The notes beneath the pieces are model-generated. The model did not search any database and was not told the DNA's origin. It saw nothing but the letters and a program-made list of their open reading frames with translations. Both the position numbers and the translations under genes were made by a program. From Myxococcales bacterium 68-20 (GTDB taxonomy: Bacteria > Myxococcota_A > Polyangia > Polyangiales > Polyangiaceae), in NCBI GenBank assembly GCA_001899635.1, contig MKVQ01000005.1:1-64000 (forward strand): DNA of 64,000 bases, given 5' to 3'. Below are positions 20,028 through 27,351 of this stretch, in pieces. Numbering within the stretch: position 1 is the first letter of the stretch; each line of letters opens with the position of its first letter.

Positions 20028-20696
20028 ATGTCCTCGACCGAGGCCGAACCTGGCGCTGTGAATCTCGCGCGGCTCGCCGTGCCGATGCTCCCACGGATCG
20101 GCGTTCCGCTGCCCGGAGTGCTAGTCTGCACGACCTTGTTCCGGCGGCTCTGGGAGAAGCTGAAGACGATCTGGAAGCTCGCCAAGTCCGAGCGCGCCTC
20201 ACCGCGTGAGATCGGCTGGGCCGTTGCGATCGGCGCGTTCGCCGGATGCACACCGGCCGTCGGGGTGCACGGTCCCCTCGCCATCGGCCTCGCGACGCTG
20301 TTCAAGAAGAACCGGCTCTTCGCGTGGCTCGGATCACGCGTCTCCAACATCTTCTTCCTCCCGTTCATCACGATCGCGGAGGTCCAGGTCTCCCATCGCA
20401 TCCGGACCGGCGAGTGGGTCACGCTCGACCGCGAGCAGGTCATGGAGCAGGCCGGCAGCCTTTTCCTCGACTGGTGTCTCGGGACGATCCCGGTCGGAGC
20501 CGCGATCAGCACCGTGCTCGGCGTCGCCTCTTGGGCGCTCGCCGTGCGCCGCGATCGGCGCCGCACCGCGAAGGAAGCGGAGTCGACCGCGGCGGAGCCG
20601 GCGGCGATCGCCGCGCTCTCGTCGCCGGCAGCCCTCGGAACAGAGGACGACGGCGCCGCGCCCGAGAGCGCCCCGACCAGCGCGCGCAGCGCGTAG
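20028..20696 (+). CDS. DUF2062 membrane protein
   Basis: 222 residues from ATG 20028; a frame open from 19032 is antisense to xerC and not real. The family core is visible: SPREIGWAVAIGAFAGCTPAVG, GPLAIGLATLFKKNRLFAWLGSRVSN, FLPFITIAEVQV and WCLGTIPVGAAISTVLGVASWAL, giving three or four membrane helices. A charged, Ala/Ser-rich tail ends the protein. DUF2062 proteins have no established function. It is transcribed away from xerC; 70 bp separate them. The last 31 bp, stop included, are repeated imperfectly at 20730-20756. Confidence 0.85.
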   Translation: MSSTEAEPGAVNLARLAVPMLPRIGVPLPGVLVCTTLFRRLWEKLKTIWKLAKSERASPREIGWAVAIGAFAGCTPAVGVHGPLAIGLATLFKKNRLFAWLGSRVSNIFFLPFITIAEVQVSHRIRTGEWVTLDREQVMEQAGSLFLDWCLGTIPVGAAISTVLGVASWALAVRRDRRRTAKEAESTAAEPAAIAALSSPAALGTEDDGAAPESAPTSARSA

Positions 20697-20855
20697 ACCG
20701 CGCCGAGAGCGCCCGACGCGTGCGCCCAGGAGCGCCCCGAGCAGCGCAGCGCGTAGCGACCGTCGCGACGCCAGGCAGGGCGCGGCCGTCGACTCTCCCC
20801 TCGCTCCGTCACGCCAGGTCGGCGCGCGCTGCTCTTGCCGCGCGCGCCGGACGCG

Positions 20856-22172
20856 TCATGCGCAGGCGGACTGGACTTCGGCGACCGTCTTCGGGATCTG
20901 CTTGGTGAGGTTGTCGGGATCGCCGTCCGTGACGAGGATGTCGTCCTCGATGCGAACCCCGATGCCGCGCCACTCGGGCGCGACCTTGTCGTTGTCCTTC
21001 GCGATGTAGATCCCCGGCTCGACGGTGAGCACCATGCCGGGCTCGAGCGGGCGCGCCTTGCCGCCGACGTAGTAGTTCCCGACGTCGTGCACATCCATGC
21101 CGAGCCAGTGACTCGTCTTGTGCATGAAGAACGGCTTGTGCGCGTCCTCCTTGATGAGCTGGTCGACGTCGCCTTGGAGGAGGCCGAGCTTCACGAGCCC
21201 GCGCGTGATCACCTCGACGCACGCGGCGTGGATCTGCTCGAGCGAGCTGCCCTTGCGCGTCTTGTCGATGCCCGCCTCCTGCGCATCGAGCACGAGCTCG
21301 TAGATGGCCTGCTGCTCCTTCGTGAACTTCCCGCCGACGGGGAACGTCCGCGTGACGTCGCTCGCGTAGTAGTCGTACTCGCAGCCCGCATCGATGAGGA
21401 GAAGCTCGCCGTCCTCCATCTTTCGGTTGTTCAGTCGGTAGTGGAGGATGGTCGCGTTCGTGCCCGAGCCCACGATGCTCCCGTAAGCCGGACGCTCCGA
21501 GCCGTGCATGCGGAACGTCTCGAGGAGCATCGCCTCGACCTGGAACTCGTGCATGCCGGGCTTCGTTGCCTTCATCGCGCGGATGTGCGCCTCGGCGGTG
21601 ATGTCCGCGGCGCGCCGCATCGAGGCGAGATCGTCGGAGCTCTTGAAGAGGCGCATCTCGTGGAGGATCGTGCCCGGATCGACGATCTCGACCGGCCACG
21701 AGAAGCCCAGTCGGCCGCGTGCTCGCGCGCGGTCGAGGCCTTCGAGGATCTTGTCGTCGAAGGCGCGGTTCGGGCCGAGCCGGTAGTAGAGGCGCTTCTT
21801 GTTCTGGAAGAGCTTCGGCAGCTCCTCCGCCACCTTGTCGGTCGTGAAGGCCTCGTCCGCCCCGAAGTGAGCCTTCACGCCGTCGACGCCCGCGCGCGGC
21901 CCGTCCCACGTCTCGCGCTCGGGATCGCGGGGGCGGACGAACATCGTCGTCTTCTTCTCCTTCGCATCGAGCACGAGCACCGTGCCCGGCTCGGCGAAGC
22001 CCGTCAGGTAGAAGAGATCGGAGTCCTGCCGGTACTCGTGCTCGACATCGTTGTTCCGGGTGAAGACCGGCGCCGCGGCGAAGACGGCAACGCTGTCCGG
22101 CTCGTTCGCGGCGATGGCCTCGAGGAACGCACGACGACGCTTGCCGTAGAGCTCACTGTGGCACGTGCACAT
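20856..22172 (-). CDS. pepP: Xaa-Pro aminopeptidase (aminopeptidase P, M24B)
   Basis: 438 residues, the usual length. It removes N-terminal residues followed by proline, in the cytoplasm. The AMP_N domain occupies about 1-150 (FTRNNDVEHEYRQDSDLFYLTGF) and the pita-bread catalytic domain the rest. All five metal ligands are present: the two Asp in LLIDAGCEYDYYASDVTRTFP (quoted in parts: IDAG, SDVTRTF), His in HWLGMDVHDVG, Glu in LTVEPGIY and Glu in GVRIEDDIL. A fair ribosome site GAAGAA lies before the ATG. Solitary gene between DUF2062 and FHA genes. Confidence 0.95.
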   Translation of the reverse strand: MCTCHSELYGKRRRAFLEAIAANEPDSVAVFAAAPVFTRNNDVEHEYRQDSDLFYLTGFAEPGTVLVLDAKEKKTTMFVRPRDPERETWDGPRAGVDGVKAHFGADEAFTTDKVAEELPKLFQNKKRLYYRLGPNRAFDDKILEGLDRARARGRLGFSWPVEIVDPGTILHEMRLFKSSDDLASMRRAADITAEAHIRAMKATKPGMHEFQVEAMLLETFRMHGSERPAYGSIVGSGTNATILHYRLNNRKMEDGELLLIDAGCEYDYYASDVTRTFPVGGKFTKEQQAIYELVLDAQEAGIDKTRKGSSLEQIHAACVEVITRGLVKLGLLQGDVDQLIKEDAHKPFFMHKTSHWLGMDVHDVGNYYVGGKARPLEPGMVLTVEPGIYIAKDNDKVAPEWRGIGVRIEDDILVTDGDPDNLTKQIPKTVAEVQSACA

Positions 22173-22386
22173 CGTTCTTCAATGCCACGGGGCTGCGCAC
22201 GACACAACGGGCGCTCCGTGCCGCTTCGAGCTCGAGCCACCGTCGACGGCGAGCGCCGGAGAGGCCCGGCGGCACGAAGGTCCAGCCCGCGCTCATCCCA
22301 CCGACGACGACTCCGACTCCGCGACCGACGACGCGAGCACCACGACCCGCGACGACGGGAGCGCGTCGTGCGCCCTCCGTCCGTGC

Positions 22387-23430
22387 TCACTCCATCAGCG
22401 AGAAGACGACGAAGAGGACACCGAGGATCGCGATCCCGGCAAGAGCGAGGAGTAGGAGCCCCGACGCGCGACCGATCGTCGGGCCGGACTTCTTCCACGC
22501 GGTCCGCGACGCCGCGACGCCCGTCCGCGAGGACGCTCCCATCGCCGTCGGTGGAGGAACGGACGGAAGCATCTGCGGTGGAACCGACGGCATCGCCGCG
22601 GGACGCGACGGAGGGACGCTCGCGGGGATCGGAGACGACGACGGAGGCGGCTGCGGCTTGGCCTCGTAGTGGAAGACGCCGACGTTCGCCGGCAGTCCCT
22701 GCTCGCCGGCCGGCGATGGAGCCGACGGATGCGGCTTGGCGGCTCCCGGACGGACCACGCGCGGCGGCGGCGTCATCGGTGCGCTCACCTGAACGGCGGG
22801 CGCCGCAGCGCGGGCCTCTTCCGGCAGATCGAGCGAGAGCACCGTCGCTCCGAGCTTGAGCATGCGCGGACGCTGCCACTCGACACGCGTGCCCTGGTAC
22901 ACGGCGGAGCGCCCGAGCCACGAGCCGCGAGTGGACGCCGCGTCGTAGATGAAGACGTTGTAGCCGCGGCGGACGACCTTGATGTGCTCGCGCGAGACCT
23001 CGCGATCCTCGAGCACGAGGTCGGCCTTCGGGCTGCGACCGATGACGTATTCGCGGTTCTCCGCCTCGAGGGCGAGCTCGCCACCGAAGTTCTGGCCTTC
23101 CACGACGCGGATCCGCGGCCCGCGGCGACCGCCCTCGGTCGGCGTCGGGTCCTGCCCGTCGAGCGCGAGGACGACGCTGCCGATCTGGATCTCGTCGCCC
23201 GGGATCACGAGGCGGCGCTGCCCGGCGTCGAGGGGAACATCGCCGACGGCGCAGTCCGCCCCCACCGCAATCAGCGCGACCTCGCTGATCTTCGCATGCT
23301 CATCGTCCACGCCGGGCACATCGACGCGAACATCACATCCCTCGGCGCGACCGATCGTCAGGACACGGGCCCCGAGCTCGATGCGGCGCGTCTCGCGGAA
23401 TGAGCCTCCGGGAGGAACGACCAGGTGCAC
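22387..23430 (-). CDS. Double FHA-domain, tail-anchored membrane protein
   Basis: 347 residues from GTG 23430. Two forkhead-associated domains: the first at about 20-95 (TIGRAEGCDVRVDVPGVDDEHAKI), the second at about 125-205 with the full GRSPKADLVLEDREVSREHI and TRGSWLG blocks. The second should bind phosphothreonine. A long Pro/Ser/Ala-rich linker follows and one C-terminal membrane segment (GLLLLALAGIAILGVLFVVF) ends the protein, so the FHA domains face the cytoplasm. Targets may be Ser/Thr-kinase substrates such as those of the three kinases in the window, but no kinase adjoins it. Confidence 0.88.
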   Translation of the reverse strand: MHLVVPPGGSFRETRRIELGARVLTIGRAEGCDVRVDVPGVDDEHAKISEVALIAVGADCAVGDVPLDAGQRRLVIPGDEIQIGSVVLALDGQDPTPTEGGRRGPRIRVVEGQNFGGELALEAENREYVIGRSPKADLVLEDREVSREHIKVVRRGYNVFIYDAASTRGSWLGRSAVYQGTRVEWQRPRMLKLGATVLSLDLPEEARAAAPAVQVSAPMTPPPRVVRPGAAKPHPSAPSPAGEQGLPANVGVFHYEAKPQPPPSSSPIPASVPPSRPAAMPSVPPQMLPSVPPPTAMGASSRTGVAASRTAWKKSGPTIGRASGLLLLALAGIAILGVLFVVFSLME

Positions 23431-23636
23431 GCATCGCTAGTGTCGCACGTTCCCTCGGCGGCTTGTAGTGGCTCGGTCGCTCGTTTGTGCCGCCCCCTCC
23501 ACGGCAATCCAGCCGATGCGGCCCGAGCGCCTCACATGACGAGGTGGCCTCGAGGTGCACTCTTCTTGGCCAGGGCGGGACGGGCGCGGGAGACTTCCGT
23601 TTCGAAGCCGCGACTCTTGCTCTCCGGGAACCGAAC

Positions 23637-24044
23637 ATGGACGACCGCCGCCTCCGCCGTAGCTCCGATCCGCTCGTCGCCTTGCACTACCAGCTGAGCT
23701 CCACCCGCGCGCGGGGCGATCTCGACGCCATCGTGGTCGCCGACCCCTCGGGCGTCGTCGTCGCCGGGGCGGGCTCCTGGCCCGTCTGTGAAGAGCTCGC
23801 GGCCTACGCGCCCCTGCTCGCAGACGGCGAATGGGCCCAGATGAGCTCGCCCGTCTCGTCGCGCGTCGAGGCGCTCCGCCATGAGGTCGACGTCCGCGCG
23901 GTCGCGGTCGGTGGGCAAGAGGTCCTGCTCTGCACGCGCCAGAAGCGCCGGGTCGAGGCGATCGAGGCGATCGAGGCTTCGAACCGCGACCTCGACGAGG
24001 CCGCGCGGGGCGTGAGCCGCATCCTCACCACGGTCGCGGCCTGA
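23637..24044 (+). CDS. Small hypothetical protein, roadblock/LC7-like
   Basis: 135 residues from ATG 23637 (GGGAA seven bases upstream; a longer start at 23487 enters the non-coding leader). The sequence reads as a small alpha/beta domain: LVALHYQLSSTRARG, DLDAIVVADPSGVVVAGAG, CEELAAYAPLLA, VRAVAVGGQEVLLCT, then a helix. The order resembles a roadblock/LC7 fold, which in myxobacteria partners small GTPases, but the match is weak and by eye only. It is divergent from the FHA gene and 95 bp before the next plus-strand gene. Confidence 0.7.
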   Translation: MDDRRLRRSSDPLVALHYQLSSTRARGDLDAIVVADPSGVVVAGAGSWPVCEELAAYAPLLADGEWAQMSSPVSSRVEALRHEVDVRAVAVGGQEVLLCTRQKRRVEAIEAIEASNRDLDEAARGVSRILTTVAA

Positions 24045-24139
24045 GAGTGGCACGCTCCTCACGATGCGCTCGGTCGCTGGGCCCATCCACTCTAACGCGT
24101 CGCGTTGACGCGCTCCACGGCCGGGGCTAAGGACTCGTC

Positions 24140-24733
24140 ATGAGCGACGAGGAAGCGCCGCCTCCGCTGGACAGTGTTCCGCCGCCCGACAGCCCGCACG
24201 ACCGCGGGAGCAGGGACGGCCGTCGGAGACGACTCGAAGGAGTCATTCCGGAGATCGTGCGACGTGCGGTCGAGCTTGGCGTCGAGAAGGCGCAAGAGGC
24301 TCCCGACAACCTGAAGTCGTTCGTCGGCGATCTGAAGCTGCCGAAAGACATCGCGCACTACCTCCTGCAGCAGATCGACGAGACGAAGAACGGTCTCTTC
24401 CGTGTCGTCGCGAAGGAGATCCGCGACTTCCTCGAGCACACGAACTTCGCCGGTGAGGTGCAGAAGCTCCTCACGACGGTCCAGTTCGAGGTGAACACGA
24501 CGATCCGCTTCACGCCGAACGACGGCCGCTCGAAGGCCTCATCGAAAGCGCGCGGCGAAGCCGACGAGGAGAGCGACGAAGAGAGCGGCGAGAGCGCTCA
24601 GGCGGGCGCCGAAGAAGAGGGCGAGCCCGGTGAGCGCCGCCCTACCCCGCTTCCCAAACCGGAAGTGAAGACAGCCGTGCACGTTCGGAGAGACGATCGT
24701 GAACGACGTCGACGGCGCGATCGCGACACCTGA
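24140..24733 (+). CDS. Hypothetical charged protein
   Basis: 197 residues, soluble. I do not recognise the family. The N-terminus is Pro/Asp-rich, the core (35-125) is a helical region (VIPEIVRRAVELGVEKAQEA, LPKDIAHYLLQQIDETKNG, VVAKEIRDFLEHTNFAGE) followed by a beta-like FEVNTTIRFTPND, and the tail is a long acidic then Arg-rich low-complexity segment. The core pattern suggests a conserved helical domain that would bind a partner through amphipathic helices. An AAGGA ribosome site precedes the ATG. It is followed 17-29 bp later by the zinc-ribbon gene, likely co-transcribed. Confidence 0.75.
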   Translation: MSDEEAPPPLDSVPPPDSPHDRGSRDGRRRRLEGVIPEIVRRAVELGVEKAQEAPDNLKSFVGDLKLPKDIAHYLLQQIDETKNGLFRVVAKEIRDFLEHTNFAGEVQKLLTTVQFEVNTTIRFTPNDGRSKASSKARGEADEESDEESGESAQAGAEEEGEPGERRPTPLPKPEVKTAVHVRRDDRERRRRRDRDT

Positions 24734-24750
24734 ATGCGACGTGTTCGAGT

Positions 24751-25227
24751 ATGCTGCGCACCATGAGCAAACCGCTCCGAGCGGGGGGTGAAGTCGATAG
24801 CTGGTGCACGAAGTGCAAGCTTGTCTTGAACCACCGCGTGATCGCGATGGTTGGAGGTACGCCGGTGCGCGTCGAGTGCTCGACGTGCATGTCTCATCAT
24901 AATTTCCGAGCGCGCGCGCCCGGTGAGAAGGCCCCGTCGACGGGGATCTCTCGCGCTTCGTCGGCAAGCCCGCGCTCGCGCGCCACGTCCGCGACGAAGG
25001 CCCAGCAGGCCGCGCTCGATCGCGAGCGATCGTGGGAGAAGGCCGTCTCGGGCAAGGCCGTCAGCGAGTTCAGGAGCTACGGCGTCGATCAGACGTTCGC
25101 CGAGGGCGATCTGATCCGTCACAAGAAGTTCGGCGACGGCATCGTCACGCGGATCCTCGACCCGAAGAAGGTAGAGATCCTCTTCAAGGACGAGCCCCGA
25201 ACGCTCGCTCAGGGCCTGACGGACTGA
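24751..25227 (+). CDS. Zinc-ribbon protein with UvrD-tail-like domain
   Basis: 158 residues from ATG 24751, or 154 from ATG 24763. The N-terminus has SWCTKCKLVLNHRVIAM and VECSTCMSHHNF, a CxxC-CxxC zinc ribbon at about 18-55. A Ser/Ala/Lys-rich linker leads to a C-terminal segment GDLIRHKKFGDGIVTRIL...VEILFKDEPRTL at about 115-158. That matches the order of the Tudor-like tail of UvrD/PcrA (G-x-x-V-x-H-x-x-F-G-x-G-x-V), which contacts RNA polymerase. A nucleic-acid or polymerase-associated role is inferred. It is last in a pair with the gene at 24140. Confidence 0.78.
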   Translation: MLRTMSKPLRAGGEVDSWCTKCKLVLNHRVIAMVGGTPVRVECSTCMSHHNFRARAPGEKAPSTGISRASSASPRSRATSATKAQQAALDRERSWEKAVSGKAVSEFRSYGVDQTFAEGDLIRHKKFGDGIVTRILDPKKVEILFKDEPRTLAQGLTD

Positions 25228-25574
25228 ACTAGGCGCCCTGATCGAACGCGCGTACGTCGAGCTCGAGGAGCGCATGCTCCTCGAGCGGCGCAACGTGTTC
25301 GCTCGATCGAGGCATTCGGTCCGGAACGTTCGCCGTCGGGCGTCCGTCCGTCTGTTCACGCGCGTGGGCGCCGTCGGACGATCGTTCACGTCCGTCGACC
25401 CAGCGCGTCTCGTCGGCGTGCATGCGCGCGAACGCCGGCGGGAAGCTCGGTCGCGAGCTGCCGCTCGCTACGCGGGAGCGGTCGCGTCCGAGCTTCCACG
25501 TCGTCGCGTGGGAGGCGTGCGCTTGCCGCGCGCCGCGGCGACTGCACGCCGATCGTTCGATCACGCGTGGCGGC
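25228..25574. other. Intergenic region between convergent genes
   Basis: 347 bp without a supportable gene. The only clear feature is the hairpin at 25261-25286. Frames on either strand are Arg/Ala-rich shadows. Confidence 0.5.
25261..25286. terminator. 11-bp perfect hairpin between convergent genes
   Basis: GCTCGAGGAGC (25261-25271) and GCTCCTCGAGC (25276-25286) pair completely around GCAT. It lies 34 bp after the zinc-ribbon gene and could end transcription from both sides. No T-run follows. Confidence 0.5.
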
Positions 25575-26174
25575 TCACCACCACATGCCGCCGGTGCATC
25601 CCCACGGTCCGCACCCGCCGAGCCCCACCCCGCCGAAGCCGAAGCCGCCGAAGCGGCCGAAGCCCATGCCGGGGCCGACGAAGCCGGGGGCGCCGAACCC
25701 GAATCCGGGAGCGCCGAACCCGAATCCGGGAACGCCGCCCCACATGCCGCCCCCGCGCCAGAGGCCACCGCCCCAGCCGCCGAGGCCGCCGCCCCAGCCG
25801 AGGCCGCCGCCCCAGCCGCCGAGGCCGCCGCGCCAGAGGCCGCCGCCGAAGCCACCCGGTCCGATGATGATCGCGTCCGACTTGCTGTCGGTAGCGCCCT
25901 CATCGGCCTCCTCCGCCGGAGGAGGTGCCAGAGCGCCGGGATCGGCCTCTGCTGCCTCGAAGGCGGTGGCGACCTCGTCGTCCGGTTGCGCCGCGCTGAC
26001 GTTCTCGTCGACGGCCTCGGTCGTTTGCTCGGTCGGGCTCTCGGGGGTCTCGGCCGTGATGCCTTGCGCCTGCTCCACCATCGGATCGGCGGTCTCGTCG
26101 GTCGGACTGACGCATCCCACGAGCACGAAGCCGGCCCCCACGCCGATCGTCGTGAGTCGGTTGAGAGTAAACAT
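25575..26174 (-). CDS. Gly/Trp-rich lipoprotein
   Basis: From ATG 26174, with AGGAGG at 26185-26190 on the minus strand, the product has 199 residues; a frame open from 26288 lacks a ribosome site. The N-terminus MFTLNRLTTIGVGAGFVLVGC has a lipobox ending at Cys21. A Glu/Thr/Ala-rich middle follows, then from about 115 a Gly/Trp/Phe-rich low-complexity region built of GGGLWRGG, GGWGGGL and GAPGFGF units, ending GCTGGMWW. It is probably an outer-membrane or surface lipoprotein; no enzyme motif is seen. The opposite strand shows Ala/Glu repeats, which I regard as a shadow. Confidence 0.78.
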   Translation of the reverse strand: MFTLNRLTTIGVGAGFVLVGCVSPTDETADPMVEQAQGITAETPESPTEQTTEAVDENVSAAQPDDEVATAFEAAEADPGALAPPPAEEADEGATDSKSDAIIIGPGGFGGGLWRGGLGGWGGGLGWGGGLGGWGGGLWRGGGMWGGVPGFGFGAPGFGFGAPGFVGPGMGFGRFGGFGFGGVGLGGCGPWGCTGGMWW

Positions 26175-26979
26175 GGTCCACGTACCTCCTTCGCGTGCGC
26201 CGGGTGCATTTGCGAGGCCATCATCCAGCTCTGCGCGCTCGAACCACCGCCGTGCGTGCGAGGAGGAGCACCGAACGCGTCGCTTCACCGCATGACGAGG
26301 GCCGAGCCACGGGCAGCGGGCTCTGCCTCTTCCTCGTGATGCGTCGTCGTTGATCAGCAGCCCCGCGCTCGCGGCTCACGCGTGAGGTGGCCGAGAGCGC
26401 AATCGTGAGTCGACGGCAACGCCCATCGCGCCTTCGCCCCGGTGCAGATGTTCGCTCCGTCGCGAGATGCGTCGCATCCGTGAAGCCGAACGCATGCACG
26501 CCGACGCTCACATGCGGAGGGGCGAGTGAAGAGAGCGCAGCTCACTGGCATGTACGGCCTCGTTCGAGGAGGCTGGCAAACCTTCGCCGTGGAAGACCAC
26601 CTCTGCGGATGATCGCGGCGCGAGCCCCAACGCCTCTTGCTCGAGAGCTCGAGATGGTCCAACCGCGGTCGAGCCTCTCGGCGCTCGACGTAGCGAGGCG
26701 ACACGAGCGCTCCGTCACCGGCGCGGCTCGCGCACCCGAGCTCGTGCGCCGGAGTCGGATGAACGCGACGAGCCCAAAAAGAAGCGCCGACGACGAACGA
26801 TGTCGAGCGTCGACGCGAAGGACGAGACACGCCGCGTCGTCGCCCCGAACGTGGACGCATGCGCGCGCCGGCGAGGATGAGCCAGCTTGCCAAGGCCGGT
26901 CGGCCGACGCTAGTCGTCACGAGGCCCGGCGGCTGCGGCGCCTGCGAGGCTCCGCCCGCTGAGCCGATGGAGGCTTACG
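26175..26979. other. Long non-coding region between divergent lipoprotein and cupredoxin genes
   Basis: 805 bp. No frame shows convincing coding features; the longest (26387-26962 and its antisense) are Arg/Ser/His-rich. Supported features are the ribosome sites at 26185-26190 (minus) and GGAGG at 26969-26973 (plus). A perfect 12-bp palindrome CTCACGCGTGAG occurs at 26375-26386 and could be an operator. Regulation of the divergent genes, or a small RNA, could be housed here, but I see no proof. Confidence 0.45.
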
Positions 26980-27351
26980 ATGAAGACGTTCTTGCTTGGA
27001 GCTTGTGCAGCGATCGCGGTCGCGATGATGCCCGCCTGCAGCAGCGGCGATGAGGAGACGGCGCCCGACAACGACGCGGACATCGTCAACGTCCAGTTGA
27101 CGAGCAACCAGTTCACCCCCGCGCAGGTGAAGATCAAGGTCGGTCAGACCGTCCGCTGGACCTGGGCAGGCGGCACGCACAACGTCGTGTCCGGCCCCGA
27201 CTGCAATACCGAGGACGGCAACTTCAAGAGCGGCGCGCCCGTCGGCGGCGGCACCTTCGACAAGAAGTTCGAGACGGCCGGCACCTTCCCCTACTACTGC
27301 CAGCCGCATTGCCAGATGGGCATGAGGGGCGAGATCATCGTCGAGCCGTGA
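26980..27351 (+). CDS. Blue-copper (cupredoxin) lipoprotein
   Basis: 123 residues. The lipobox MMPAC gives lipid-anchored Cys20. The mature domain is a plastocyanin/pseudoazurin-like fold: a first copper ligand His67 in WAGGTHNVV and the C-terminal loop FPYYCQPHCQMGM with Cys107, His110 and Met115. This is the full C-x2-H-x4-M set of a type 1 copper site, so it should carry electrons outside the cytoplasm. A second Cys (111) inside the loop is unusual, and could pair with Cys75. GGAGG precedes the ATG. Its stop overlaps the start of the next gene (TGATG). Confidence 0.93.
   Translation: MKTFLLGACAAIAVAMMPACSSGDEETAPDNDADIVNVQLTSNQFTPAQVKIKVGQTVRWTWAGGTHNVVSGPDCNTEDGNFKSGAPVGGGTFDKKFETAGTFPYYCQPHCQMGMRGEIIVEP

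Noticed and set aside
25422-26339. Plus-strand frame with Ala/Glu repeats opposite the Gly-rich lipoprotein
   Set aside because: It mirrors Gly/Trp repeats of the minus-strand gene, which has a lipobox and AGGAGG.
26387-26962. Plus-strand frame upstream of cupredoxin
   Set aside because: No motif and Arg/His/Ser-rich; antisense frame is equally open.
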